From Bremia lactucae (Eukaryota > Oomycota > Peronosporomycetes > Peronosporales > Peronosporaceae), in NCBI RefSeq assembly GCF_004359215.1, contig NC_090610.1:5032618-5096617 (forward strand): a stretch of DNA of 64,000 nt, written 5' to 3'. A program made the position numbers and the translations under genes. Below, piece by piece: positions 24,310 to 34,230 of this stretch. Numbering within the stretch: position 1 is the first letter of the stretch; every line of letters starts with the position of its first letter. The notes under the pieces were generated by a model. The model saw only the letters and a list, made by a program, of their open reading frames with translations. It made no database searches and was not told the DNA's origin.

Positions 24310-24834
24310 TGTTACGGGCTAAAGTTGCTATGTTACATAGTCCCCGTTGAGTACACTTGGTGTACTTAAGGGATGGTCGATTATTAAATAATAGTAATTA
24401 GACCCAACACTCGGGTGTGGTGCACATTTGTGACCAACCCTTGTGGATGTGATGCACATGGGTGCATTCACATTAGGAGGGATGACGCTCAGCGTCATCC
24501 GTTACGCGAGGTATCTATAAAGATACGCTCGCAATACATATTAAATGTCTATAGAGATATCATTTTAATTGGTAAAAATAGGTATTTGTATTTAATTCTA
24601 TTAAATATAAATCAGTCTGAAAATTACTTCCTACTTGGTAAGTGCGCACGAGGAGACGGATTACCGCTCCCGTGACGTCACTTCTCTAGAGTTCTTGGTG
24701 TGTTGGGTGAGGTCGCTTGCGCGCCCACCACAACTACCTCACTGCACGCAAGAGAAGCAGGTTTAACCGCTTCCTCGCTGTGCTAGGGTGTGTGCCTAAG
24801 TAGAGCGTGGCCGCATTACGACGTGCCCCCTACA
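24310..24834 (+). repeat. LTR of Gypsy family A, probably solo or orphan
   Basis: 525 bp, TGTTACGGGC to CCTACA, plus orientation, matching 28483-29014. No primer binding site follows and no polypurine tract precedes it. It could be the far 5' LTR of the rearranged element ending at 29014. Confidence 0.8.
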
Positions 24835-26445
24835 AAGTAAGTCTGTGCATATCCTCGATGAGGGCGGAAGAGCTGCGTCACTAGACGATTAAATGTTGCA
24901 GGTGCGTTGGAAAGCCCTTGTGCCATAACCAACCACTCCTAGCATACCACTTGGGGGCTAACCGCTCTAAGTGGGATATCGCTAGTTCGCATGAGCAGTT
25001 GATAGTAACCATCGACTAAGTCAAGTGCACTGTACATTGTACATCCCACCATATTGTTCTGAAGAACATCTTTTTTGGGAATGGGGGGTTGGGCTGGTAT
25101 AGTCACAGCATTAAGCTTATTATAGCATGTACAATGCGACATTTACCATTTGGCTTTTTAACACAAAATGTTGGTGTCGATTACTCTCTCGAACCATTCC
25201 CGCCTCGTGCTTAGCACGGAAGAAATCGTCAATGACGTCACACTGTTCCAATGGTGAAGGCCACTGTCGTGTGACACAGTGTTTGGTTCTCGGAACAAAG
25301 TCAATTTCATGACGGACCTCTATCTGGAGGTAAAACAGATGGTGGACTAGTACATACCACATATTGGAATTCCTTAATCAAGGCATAAAATGGATCCGTA
25401 CGATCTTTTAAGGATCGATGACCTAATCCGCGCACTTAGTGCAGCTTTTGTGTCATCCAGGACAGCTTCGTTCAGAAGCGACGATAAGTAAACTCAATCA
25501 TAGGTCGAATGACCACCGTCTCGGATAAGTCGCCAGCCGTTAAGGCTCGACCGCACTCAGCGTAGACATTTCGTCTAGCTCTAAAAGAGCACAAAACGAA
25601 GGGATTGCCGCAAGGCTAACTTCTCCCTCATGGTAACCGGTTACCCCATTAACAAGCGTGTGTAATTGCTCACACGTATCACTTTGTGAGTGTGAAAACG
25701 CTTCGCGTTTCCCCTGTCTTGCCTCTTAGAGGCCGGTACATTCACGTCCTTGAATAATCCAGCCTGAATTGGTTATATACCAGACATGGTGTCTAATTCG
25801 ACATCCGAAAGGAGCTAGGTAACCCAACATCCTTTACCAGCGAACGTTTACGTGTCGCTTCAAGTGCATTAAGAGGGTTTGACCTAAAACGCCCCGGCGA
25901 ACCGCCAATAGTGTCATTATAGACACTCAGTATAGTGCCCCTCGGCCGAACATACTCGGTGGACTTAGACGTGCCACTCCACGTATCTCAGGGATATTGC
26001 ACCCTTGAGGTCCTGGCGAACCGCCAATTGTGTCACTACTGACACTCAGTATGGTGCCGCCTCGGCCGACCGCACTCGATGAACTAAGACGTGCCATACA
26101 CTCTTCGTAACGATAAGATCATATCTCAAATCCAAATCAAGGACGAGACAGCGTTCCACACTGTCAAAGTCCAGAAACTTCATTTCTAAGTGCAACGGAA
26201 CTTTAGGAATAGTGACACGAATCCCGGTCGCTAAGGAAACAGTGATTGTATCACTTTCATGCGCTTTAAGCGCCTCAAAGGTTCGTTGATTCCCTCAAGG
26301 GAGAGTCGTCTACATAATTGCAAGACGCTTCTGAGTCAATTAAAAATTGTCCATGGCTTACCAATGCCCTTTACAGTCGCTTGAGCGACTAATAAGCCAG
26401 GCTTGTACTCACGCCTCGTGACTTTACGGATAGAGCACATTGGGG
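24835..26445 (-). pseudogene. Gypsy family C protease-RT fragment
   Basis: Minus strand. Protease end near 26230-26100 (KFLDFDSVERCL, LDLDLRYDLI in broken frame). Linker at 25660-25390. RT at 25362-24840 with RHEIDFVPRTKHCVTRQWP and the catalytic A-motif YSALDLVDGYYQLLM (25045-25000). The same RT segment appears at 60375-60815. Confidence 0.75.
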
Positions 26446-27380
26446 CTACATCGATCACAGGCAAGGAGGCAGCTCTCTTGTTTCTGGAGCATGTTTACCG
26501 ACTATACGGGATGCCCGAGTCCATAGAACACGAAAAGTCCATGACGCGATGGAAAGCGCACAGGACAAGCAGAAACACTATGCGGACCGAATTGGCCGCA
26601 AAATAATTGAACGCTTTAGTGAGTAAGAAATTACTATTAAGTACTGCTGTTTTCCCTAAGAGTGCAATTTCTCTACTACCTGGTGGTACTACGAAATTGT
26701 TGCTGCATTTCATTGGATCCTTTACGGTAGACGAAGAGGTTGGAGACCTAAATTATAGGCTCACCCTTCACCCGTATATGAAGACGAACCCCGTATTTTT
26801 CGCGGGTCGTCTGAAAATATATGTAGACCCAAATGAGGTCACATACCTCCATTCATCTAAGGAGACCGTGGTGACACCGACTGTGAGTCGAGCGTCCTTC
26901 GGTGAGGGAGACGGAGAAGGCGAAAAACTGTCAGCCGACCGACTCCTCCCACCACGAACAGGAATCAGAGAGAGAGGAACATCACGCGAGTAACGCGGAT
27001 CCCTCAGCATTATCCGTTCGAAAAGGTCCAAGCGAGTCTTCAGGCATTCATGACCCTGACGAGCCTTCGTTCAGACATCACTATGATCCGAGGTCAGTCG
27101 CGAGACTTGACCTTCGAGATCCGCAACACGTCGTTCAGCAACGCTTAACGCCTGCGACTGAACGGACGAAGGTAAGGCAGCCGCGAGCAGGTGGGGGCGA
27201 ACACGCCACTCCAACCGGGCGCCGCCTGCACTGATGGGTGCGGGTGAGAATCAACGCTTTCTTGTTGGAAGGTTGCTTGCCCACCCCTCCGTGAGGCAAA
27301 GGTATCAGATCCTCGTCCAATGGAAAGGTTACCCGAATAGTTTCGACTCTTGGAAACCCTACGTATTGATGTGCCCAACT
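26446..27380 (+). pseudogene. Gypsy family A integrase C-terminus with chromodomain
   Basis: Plus strand. A late integrase core piece at 26450-26520 (GKEAALLFLEHVYRLYGMPE). The C-terminal tail is at 26690-26830 (LLLHFIGSFTVDEEVGDLNY, RLTLHPYMKTNPVFFAGRL). A chromodomain lies at 27250-27365 (FLVGRLLAHPSVRQRYQILV, QWKGYPNSFDSW). Such chromodomains steer integration to marked chromatin in chromoviruses. The integrase core is truncated. Confidence 0.8.
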
Positions 27381-27410
27381 GGGTGGCTGCCTATGAAAAA
27401 GAGCACCAGC

Positions 27411-28460
27411 TCAGGCCTCTTCGCTAGTCTGAAATGGACTAGCAGAAGCAGCGTTGTGAGAAGAAACAGGGGATACAGTTCCGTCCATGATTTCTTTCAC
27501 ACGCAAGCGGGCGAAATTAATTCGTTGCGACCGCTGTTTTATCGCATCGGAATGCGGATGAATGCGGCGCAACAATTTCGGCTCGTATTGGTCGAGCGTT
27601 TCATTTGAACGCAACACGACCGGGATCGGGAAAATACGCCCAAGCGATTTTACCTGAGCCCTCCATGACTTGAAGACGCCATAATATTTATGTGCGTCTA
27701 GAAGAGCGCGCTCAAGGAGCGACGCTCTTGGCCCGTTTAAACGAAGCCATTTAGATGGAGGGGGCGTCAGTGATATACCACACGTCACATAGTCACGTTC
27801 TTAACGACTGGCTTATGACACCGACTGAGCACATTCACGTGTCGTCTGCGGAGCTTTAGGCTCAGAATTCTCTATGTCAGAACCATTATGGATAATGGTC
27901 TGAGCATAAGGCGTTGTGATTTTACCCAACGAAAAGCGGCTGCGCCTTTATGGGCAGCGCTCTCATTACCTGTCGCTGCGCTTTCCAGCACAGACGACGA
28001 GACAGCATTCGTAAATGTTGCTGTCTCCATGTTGTGAGCCATGAGAGAAGTTTGGATGGGCTACAATGCGCCATCATCCTTCCTCATGAGCTCGTTGTCC
28101 GCATCACTACTATGAGGTGACGGCAACGGTGTCGCCTCATTGTAGTCGACAATGAGCGACGGATCAACATCCTCACTGTTAAAGTGGGATGGATCCTTAA
28201 GACCTGTTAACGCGAAGCAGCAGCAGCTGTCGGCGTTTCGACTAAGGCATTAGACGCTGCAGGCGTGTTAACGCGGCGCGTGCGCTTAGTGCGAGGTGGA
28301 GTGGGCGACTTCGCAGACGACCCACCAACGTGGCCCCTTTTCGGTGGGATCTTTGGCGCCGTGTATATGAACAGGTCACTAGAGTGATTAGGTGAAGTAG
28401 CGGCGCGTAAACCTGCTCGCAGCTCCTCGCTCCTCTTTGACGAATTAAAAATGTAAACTC
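27411..28460 (-). pseudogene. Antisense ORF of family A element
   Basis: Minus strand, between chromodomain and 3' LTR. It starts near 28460 with a long open stretch (APKIPPKRGHVGG, PTPPRTKRTRRVNTPAASNA: basic, Pro-rich). After a frameshift comes VDPSLIVDYNEATPLPSP. It ends with an open 125-codon part at 27788-27411 (SKWLRLNGPRASLLERALLD, FARLRVKEIMDGTVSPVSSH). The same protein is encoded at 61980-61543 and 63350-62950 on the minus strand. It stops just past the chromodomain of pol, so the two genes converge. It lacks any family I recognise. Confidence 0.55.
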
Positions 28461-28470
28461 GGTTTTTTTA

Positions 28471-28480
28471 AAGGGAGGAT
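28471..28480 (+). other. Polypurine tract before family A 3' LTR
   Basis: AAGGGAGGAT lies two bases before TGTAACGGGC, as expected for the plus-strand primer. Confidence 0.6.
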
Positions 28481-28482
28481 AG

Positions 28483-29014
28483 TGTAACGGGCTAAAGTTG
28501 CCCTAATGTTACACAGTCCCCGCTATGTACACTTAGTGTACTTAAGGTGATGGTCAACTACTTAAATAAAGTAATTAGACCCAGCACTCGGGTGTGGTTC
28601 ACTTTTGTGACTAACCCATGTTTATGTGATGCACATAGGTGCATTCACATTAGGAGGGATGACGGCTAGCGTCATCCGGTACGCGAGATATCTAGAAAGA
28701 TATGCTCGCAATACATATTAGTGTTATCGATAGAGATGACATTTTGATTGTTAAAAAATAGATATTTATATTTAATAAGATTAAATCTAAATCAGTCTGA
28801 AAACTACTTCCTACTTGGTAAGTGCGCTCGAGGAGCCGGATTACCGCCCCCGTGACGACACTTAACTGAAGCTCTTAGTGCGTTGAGTGAGGTCGCTAAG
28901 GCACCCGCCACAACTACCTCACTGCACGCAAGAGAAGCTGGTTTAACCGCTTCCTCGCTGTGCTAGTGTGTGTGTTTAAGTTGAGCGTGGCCGCATTACG
29001 ACGTGCCCGCCTAC
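28483..29014 (+). repeat. LTR of Gypsy family A (3' LTR)
   Basis: 532 bp, TGTAACGGGC to CCTACA, preceded by a polypurine tract. It holds inverted repeats at 28527-28541 and around 28657-28677 (GGATGACGGCTAGCGTCATCC region). Confidence 0.85.
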
Positions 29015-29102
29015 AACGTTTGTATCGCTGCCTGTATTCCTAGAGGACATCCCGGGTGTTTTGTAAGCTATAGCGCCTGCTGAAATTAGTGTAGTTAGTT
29101 TA

Positions 29103-29262
29103 GACAGTTGATGATTGACGGTAGATTTTTATGTTGCTAGTCGTGCTCGGAGATTTCAACGTTACTGATCGTGCACGGAGATTTCAACGTTGATATATTT
29201 AATGAAATGTGACGGGCTGAAATTATGACATTTAATTGGCTAAATTATATGGGTTGAGTTTG
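29103..29262 (+). repeat. Dispersed repeat R1, copy 2
   Basis: Matches 12163-12320. Two tandem units of about 28 bp are better preserved here (TCGTGCTCGGAGATTTCAAC and TCGTGCACGGAGATTTCAAC). Confidence 0.6.
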
Positions 29263-29375
29263 CTTTGAATGTGATGTGATGGCTGGTCACTAATATGAAT
29301 GAGAAAGAGGGCATATTGTGAATTTTTTATGAAAAGGGGTAGATTGAGGAATTTGAGTCAAAAGCGGGGCATTTA

Positions 29376-29810
29376 ATGAAATTTCTCTTTATAATATTCA
29401 CGTTATACTTAGTAATCTTAAAAAGATTAAATATCGTTTTATTTGTTCGTCAAGGGAGAAGGCGTTCAACACAACTATATTCTTTGCTCTCATTACATAC
29501 AATCTACTTTTCTTCACGTATGAATGAGCACTCCAACGTAGACATTTCTTTCTTGCCCCGAAGTCGACGGTACCTGTCAGTCATGCAAGTCATTTGTATT
29601 GTCGACGCCTGGTTTAGATGTCACAATATCAACCAAGCCAGAAATTTTATAAGCGACGAAAAATCCCTAAAAATAAAGAGGGCAGTTACCAACATAAACC
29701 AGGTGTTGTGTATAAGCAATTATCTTAAGCTTTGCAATTCTTACGATTCAATTTCAAATCTTCTATTTCTCTTTTTTATTCTATCGGCACAACTCACTTT
29801 ACCGGGTTGA
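29376..29810 (+). CDS. Doubtful 144-codon ORF with hydrophobic N-terminus
   Basis: Open from ATG, starting MKFLFIIFTLYLVILKRLNI, which would be a signal peptide or anchor. The rest has no recognisable domain and no RXLR or LxLFLAK motif. It lies in AT-rich DNA where chance ORFs of this size occur. I would not treat it as a gene without transcript support. Confidence 0.15.
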   Translation: MKFLFIIFTLYLVILKRLNIVLFVRQGRRRSTQLYSLLSLHTIYFSSRMNEHSNVDISFLPRSRRYLSVMQVICIVDAWFRCHNINQARNFISDEKSLKIKRAVTNINQVLCISNYLKLCNSYDSISNLLFLFFILSAQLTLPG

Positions 29811-30490
29811 CCTATCACGTAGCTCATGGCAAATCACAGATTCTCATAGCAGCATTACAATTGACCTATTTATGTGTACAAATCCTGAGCGCAAATATTA
29901 TTTAAAGCTTATGTTAGCATCTACCCTACACCTTGCGATGCTCCATTCGCCGCAGCAATTGCAAATTAATTGCATGCGCCTGTCCACTTGCAGCATTAAC
30001 TTGATGCCTCATTCTATTAGGCGGCATGTTGCTGTAACCTTAAATTTATTATGGCTTCCATGACAAAGTGAGCTTCTGCTCCCCGATTGTCTGATTAAAG
30101 AGCGCAATATCGTGATTAATTACACTTTCTAAAATAATCAGATTAGCAGCGTTTGCAACAACGAAGCGGTAGCAACTGCACGACTTTTTGTGAACTTTTC
30201 TTTTTGTTAGGCAGCAGATGGGAGCACTTTGATCACAGATTATATAAGAATGGTGAAAAGTTTTTTAGTGGGGTCAGTAAGGAATGGGCAAAATGGGGTT
30301 TTGAACATATTTTGATAATTAAACTTGAGGTTGAAAAGGGAAGGATTTCTTTTGAGTTAATTGATTGCGGCTTCTTAATACGCAATGCCCCTTAATTCCC
30401 ATCTCAAGCTTTATCCCTATTCTGACCAGACCCATTTGGCGGTTTCCACACAACAGCAAAAGTTCAGTAGAACGCAGTTGGTCATTTCAA
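29811..30490. other. AT-rich intergenic region upstream of the gene island
   Basis: No domain or repeat recognised. It should contain the promoter of the gene starting at 30491. Confidence 0.4.
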
Positions 30491-32410
30491 ATGGTCGCGA
30501 TCATCAAGGAAGACAACACCGTAAAGCCAAAGCGCTCTAGTTTTGCGCTGGGTGGTTTTCTATCGAAAGTGCCAACTTACCGCAAAGAAAAGAGTCCACA
30601 TGAGGGGCTCCTAGAGCATGCGGCCGAGGAAGAGCCAGTGCACAATGGCCAGTCTCGCGAGCTGCCCGACTTCTCCAGTGAACGCCGATCGCTCGAGTGC
30701 GTGCCACCAGCTTCGTCCGCTGCGTCAATGGCGGCGGCGGCTATCCGTCGCCGTGGGATGTCTATTGAGCAGACGGCATCGACTCTTTACCGCCTCATGA
30801 ACGCGCGTCAAAGCTCGGCACCTGAGCCATCCGAGACGTCAAAAATATCACCTACTGGCAGCGATGGCACCGCGCCTTTGCCGCAATCCGACGCGGAACT
30901 CACAATGCGGCGCGGTATGTGTGTGGCCACCAAGTATGGCACAGGCACGGTGCTCGACATACGCGTGGATGATGGCTTCTTTGTCGTCCAGCTGGGACCC
31001 AAAAGTATCGCGTACGTGCGTGAGGACACGATTATTCGAGAGATTAAAAGTGTAGTGGGTGAACGGGTCAAAACGCGCTGGGGAATGGCCACAGTTGAGC
31101 AATATTACGTTGAGGAGGACATGTACAGCATCGCTCTAGACTGGCGCTGGGACGACGAGCATGTGTGGCGCATGAAAGCCACGACGAAAAAGTTTGAGAA
31201 AATCGCTCCACGGGGCACTCTGATTCAGAATACGAAAAACCTTCTTTTTGAAGGTTACAGTTCGTTGCGGGAAAGCGTCGGCTCCAAGCTTAATAACACG
31301 AACAAGAGGTTAGGTTGTTTGTATTACTTTTGAGGGGGGTTACGTTTTGGTTTCTCATGCGAAATTTCAATAATAGTATTGCGGTCAACATGAAGCATGA
31401 TGCTGTGGAGAAGCCAGACTTGGGTACGGCGCAGACACCTTTTGGTATTTGCACGGTCCTGGAGGTACGTCAAGACGAGTGCTTTGTGGTGATGACGTCG
31501 TTTGGTGCCACGGCGTTTTTGACTCCAGACTCGGTGCGAATGCTGGGGCGACGGACACACTTTGTGAAAGGAGACCGCGTGAATACGCCCTACGGACCTG
31601 GTCATATTGTACACTTTCGGGACGATGATGAGACGTACGCGGTGGAGTTAGAACTACCACTGCTTGACGGTCCGTCGCCTATACTATTCCTTAGCGACGA
31701 GCGTGCCGCGACAGACTTGACGCTTGCACCAGCGGCTGCCAACACGCGTTTGTCCTCGATACTGAACATCACGCGCACGTCCATGATAAACGCTGGGGAG
31801 AGAATGCGCAGTGCCTCTGTTGCTGCTGGTGGTCTCACGACGCTTCCCACGAATCTACCGACGCTTCCCGGGGGCCTCCCAACGCTTTCAAGTGTCAAGG
31901 CACGAGTTTCAACGATGGCTACTATCAAGATGGCGCCGTACGTTCTTATTGTTTATACATATTTGGTCGCGCGTAGCATTTCTTATTTATTATATTAATT
32001 TGTACAGGAAAACCAAGTTTCACAAGGATGAGCGCGTACTCACAACATTCGGATCCGGATTCGTGACGGAGGTCCGTCCGTACGATAAAATTTACCAGGT
32101 GTATCTGCGCCGGTTGAAATGTTCCGGCTATTTCTACGAGACAAGCATCGGTCCATTCCCGTACGAGCGTGTGACGCATTTTGTCGTGGATGGTCGTACA
32201 ATTCCAGCACCACCGATTCCTAAGAATGCGAGTGACTACAAGCGTCGTGCAGTGATTTCCAAGGCGATCAAGTCAGCTCGAGCAGGCACTTATCTTACCT
32301 TGACGACTCGCGCCAACCCTGAGGAGCAGACAAAATCGGAGGAGCCGGCTATTGCAATGGATGCCACCAGTGTTGTGTCCGTTCCCGCGCTGGTCTCAGT
32401 CGCTGAATAA
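30491..32410 (+). CDS. Five-repeat SH3/KOW-like beta protein, 593 aa
   Basis: Three exons: 30491-31308, 31377-31937 and 32008-32410. The GT-AG introns of 68 and 70 bp keep frame exactly, which supports the model. The N-terminal 135 residues are low complexity. Then come five related units of about 35-50 residues near 141-178, 189-238, 288-322, 330-365 and 464-520. Each has the pattern basic-V-x-T-x-x-G-x-G-x-V, acidic pair, then Y/F-x-V-x-L (examples ATKYGTGTVLDIRVDD, VNTPYGPGHIVHFRDDD, VLTTFGSGFVTEVRPYD). This looks like small SH3/KOW/Tudor-type barrels, often protein- or nucleic-acid-binding, but I cannot name the family. A 390-460 spacer has a T-L-P repeat (LPTNLPTLPGGLPTL). Only its 3' end is present in the second block (43501-43739). 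Confidence 0.75.
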
Positions 32411-32993
32411 TGCCTTTGCAAAATTATGAATAGTCCAATAATGTGTGCTTATATCGACTCGGAGTTCGTGTTATGTCTGTCTCGTACATTGCTGTTACGG
32501 TTGGTGCTGTTAAAATCGAACAGGTATCATCAACTCATTCATTAATCAAGGCTTCCCAATTGAACGGATATTACCACGGCTCACGTGCAAGCAAAGTGTA
32601 TAAGGCTCACTAGTAGAAGATGTACATAACGCGCTGCGAATACAAGGCACAAGTTACATTGCTTCAAGTACGATGTGTGCTTGCTTTGGTTCACGCCGCT
32701 TGGTTAAATGTCAGGACTTCTGGAGCTCAAGTGCAATTTCAGTAAGACGCGCGCAAATTTGTCGTGACACTATAACTTTATTAGTATTTTCTTAAATTTA
32801 TCACGTTTGATGCAATAGGAATTGGTTTTTAATACGCACCTAGACATGCGGAAAGGAATCGTTGTGTTGACGCATTTACTCATACCAAAAAATGTAGGTC
32901 TGAATACAATCAAATTCGAGTATGAAGGAAGACAGTTTTACTAATATTCTGTTATCGAGAACTAGTAGCGGCAAGCGTGGCCAAATTGCAATA
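32411..32993. other. Intergenic
   Basis: 580 bp between two plus-strand genes. No ORF or repeat recognised. Confidence 0.4.
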
Positions 32994-33870
32994 ATGGTGC
33001 GGCAAGAGGACCCTACAGCAGGGCGTGGTTTCATAGAATATATGACTTTGTAGAAATATCGATTCTGTGGAGGCCTTGAGCCACCTGACTGGATAGTAGC
33101 CGAGCTACCGCTGCTCTCGGGCGATCACAGCAAAGTGGTGCGAAAGCAGTTTTTAATTCTTCAAATTGGCGTCAAACATTACAAGTTGTCATTGTATCCT
33201 CTACAGACACTCAAAGATCTGACGACTATATGTGGTGCTATTGGAGAAGACATCGCACTACAGGTGGGTGGTAGTGTCGATAAGATCTGCTTTAGGGGCT
33301 CAACAGTGCAAATTCGATCAACAGGAGCTAGACTTCGCATACAAGCTCATTGGAGAAGCCGCAATCGCCAAGGTTGGTATGTAAAAACTCCATGGCTCTT
33401 AACTGAGCTAGACCATATCACAATATTACAGGCAGTGGTCGCTGTGCTGCGATTTATCTTAACTCATGCTGCCAAGTACAATGTCGACTATGCTGAACTT
33501 GTCGAGGAGCTGCAACAGCTGGGCATGCGTCATGAGGTTGCAGATACAATTGTGCAGAGCTACGAAGACCTTCGCGCGAACATCCAGGACCAGCAGCGCC
33601 TGAACCGTTTTAAGGTTGTTTGAGTATTTTGTCTCGAAACGTGAACTGAATGTGCAATGAATTCAGTTTCCAGGCATTGAGAAGGTTGAATGGAGGGTCA
33701 AGAACTCGCATGCGATAAATTTAAATTTGAGGCTTGACCAGCCAATTATGGACTGCAATGTGGCGACAATGTCAGAATGTTGCGATCTTACTTTTGAAAT
33801 GACTTCAAACAAATTTTTGGCGCTTTACGAGGAGCTTAGTCAAGCGCAATCGATGCTGAAAAGCGGATGA
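32994..33870 (+). CDS. COMMD4: COMM domain-containing protein 4 homologue
   Basis: The reading frame opens after an acceptor at 33053 with KYRFCGGLEPPDW, very close to the start of human COMMD4 (RFRFCGDLDCPDW). The middle has LRFILTHAAKYNVD and ELQQLGM, as in the family. After an intron best placed at 33615-33681, the COMM domain follows (KVEWRVKNSHAINLNLRLDQ to LYEELSQAQSMLKSG), stop 33868-33870. COMMD proteins form the Commander complex that recycles membrane cargo from endosomes. No ATG lies in frame near 33054. A one-codon first exon, ATG at 32994 spliced from 32997 to 33053, would give MKYRFCGG and is my best guess. About 40 residues near 33265-33400 have no family match and may be an unspliced in-frame intron. 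Second copy at 44326-45202. Confidence 0.8.
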
Positions 33871-34230
33871 GTTGATGTGGAAAAATAATAAAAAATAGAA
33901 ATAAACACGCAGATCAATTAAAATTATAGCATTGCTTATCAGCTCACCTAGCAGCATGCTGACATATTAGCCTCATTCTGTTGACCTCAACTCCCATTGT
34001 ATTCAGCGACACTTTGCAGAGCTGTGTCAGAGGACGCTGAAGTTAGCATGATTTTCTATTTGTATTCGAGGAATTCAACAAAACACTATTTATAAAAATG
34101 TAAATGCTACTTTTATTTAGGTCAAATCTGGGTCACTTCTACCGTGAGGGCAGCTTTTTTCTTGCATTGCCGTCATCCCAAAAATCCATACGAAAACTAT
34201 TCGAACCAGAAGTGAGGCACTCGAACGTCT
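33871..34230. other. Intergenic
   Basis: 360 bp between the COMMD4 homologue and the next gene. An AATAAA-like run follows the COMMD4 stop. Nothing else seen. Confidence 0.4.

Noticed and set aside
24310..29014. One intact family A element with both LTRs
   Set aside because: The interior begins with reversed family C sequence, and gag, protease and RT of family A are absent, so the two LTRs cannot be shown to belong together.
29376..29810. Possible secreted effector (hydrophobic N-terminus)
   Set aside because: No RXLR, EER, LxLFLAK or other effector motif; AT-rich chance ORF is as likely. Kept only as a low-confidence entry.
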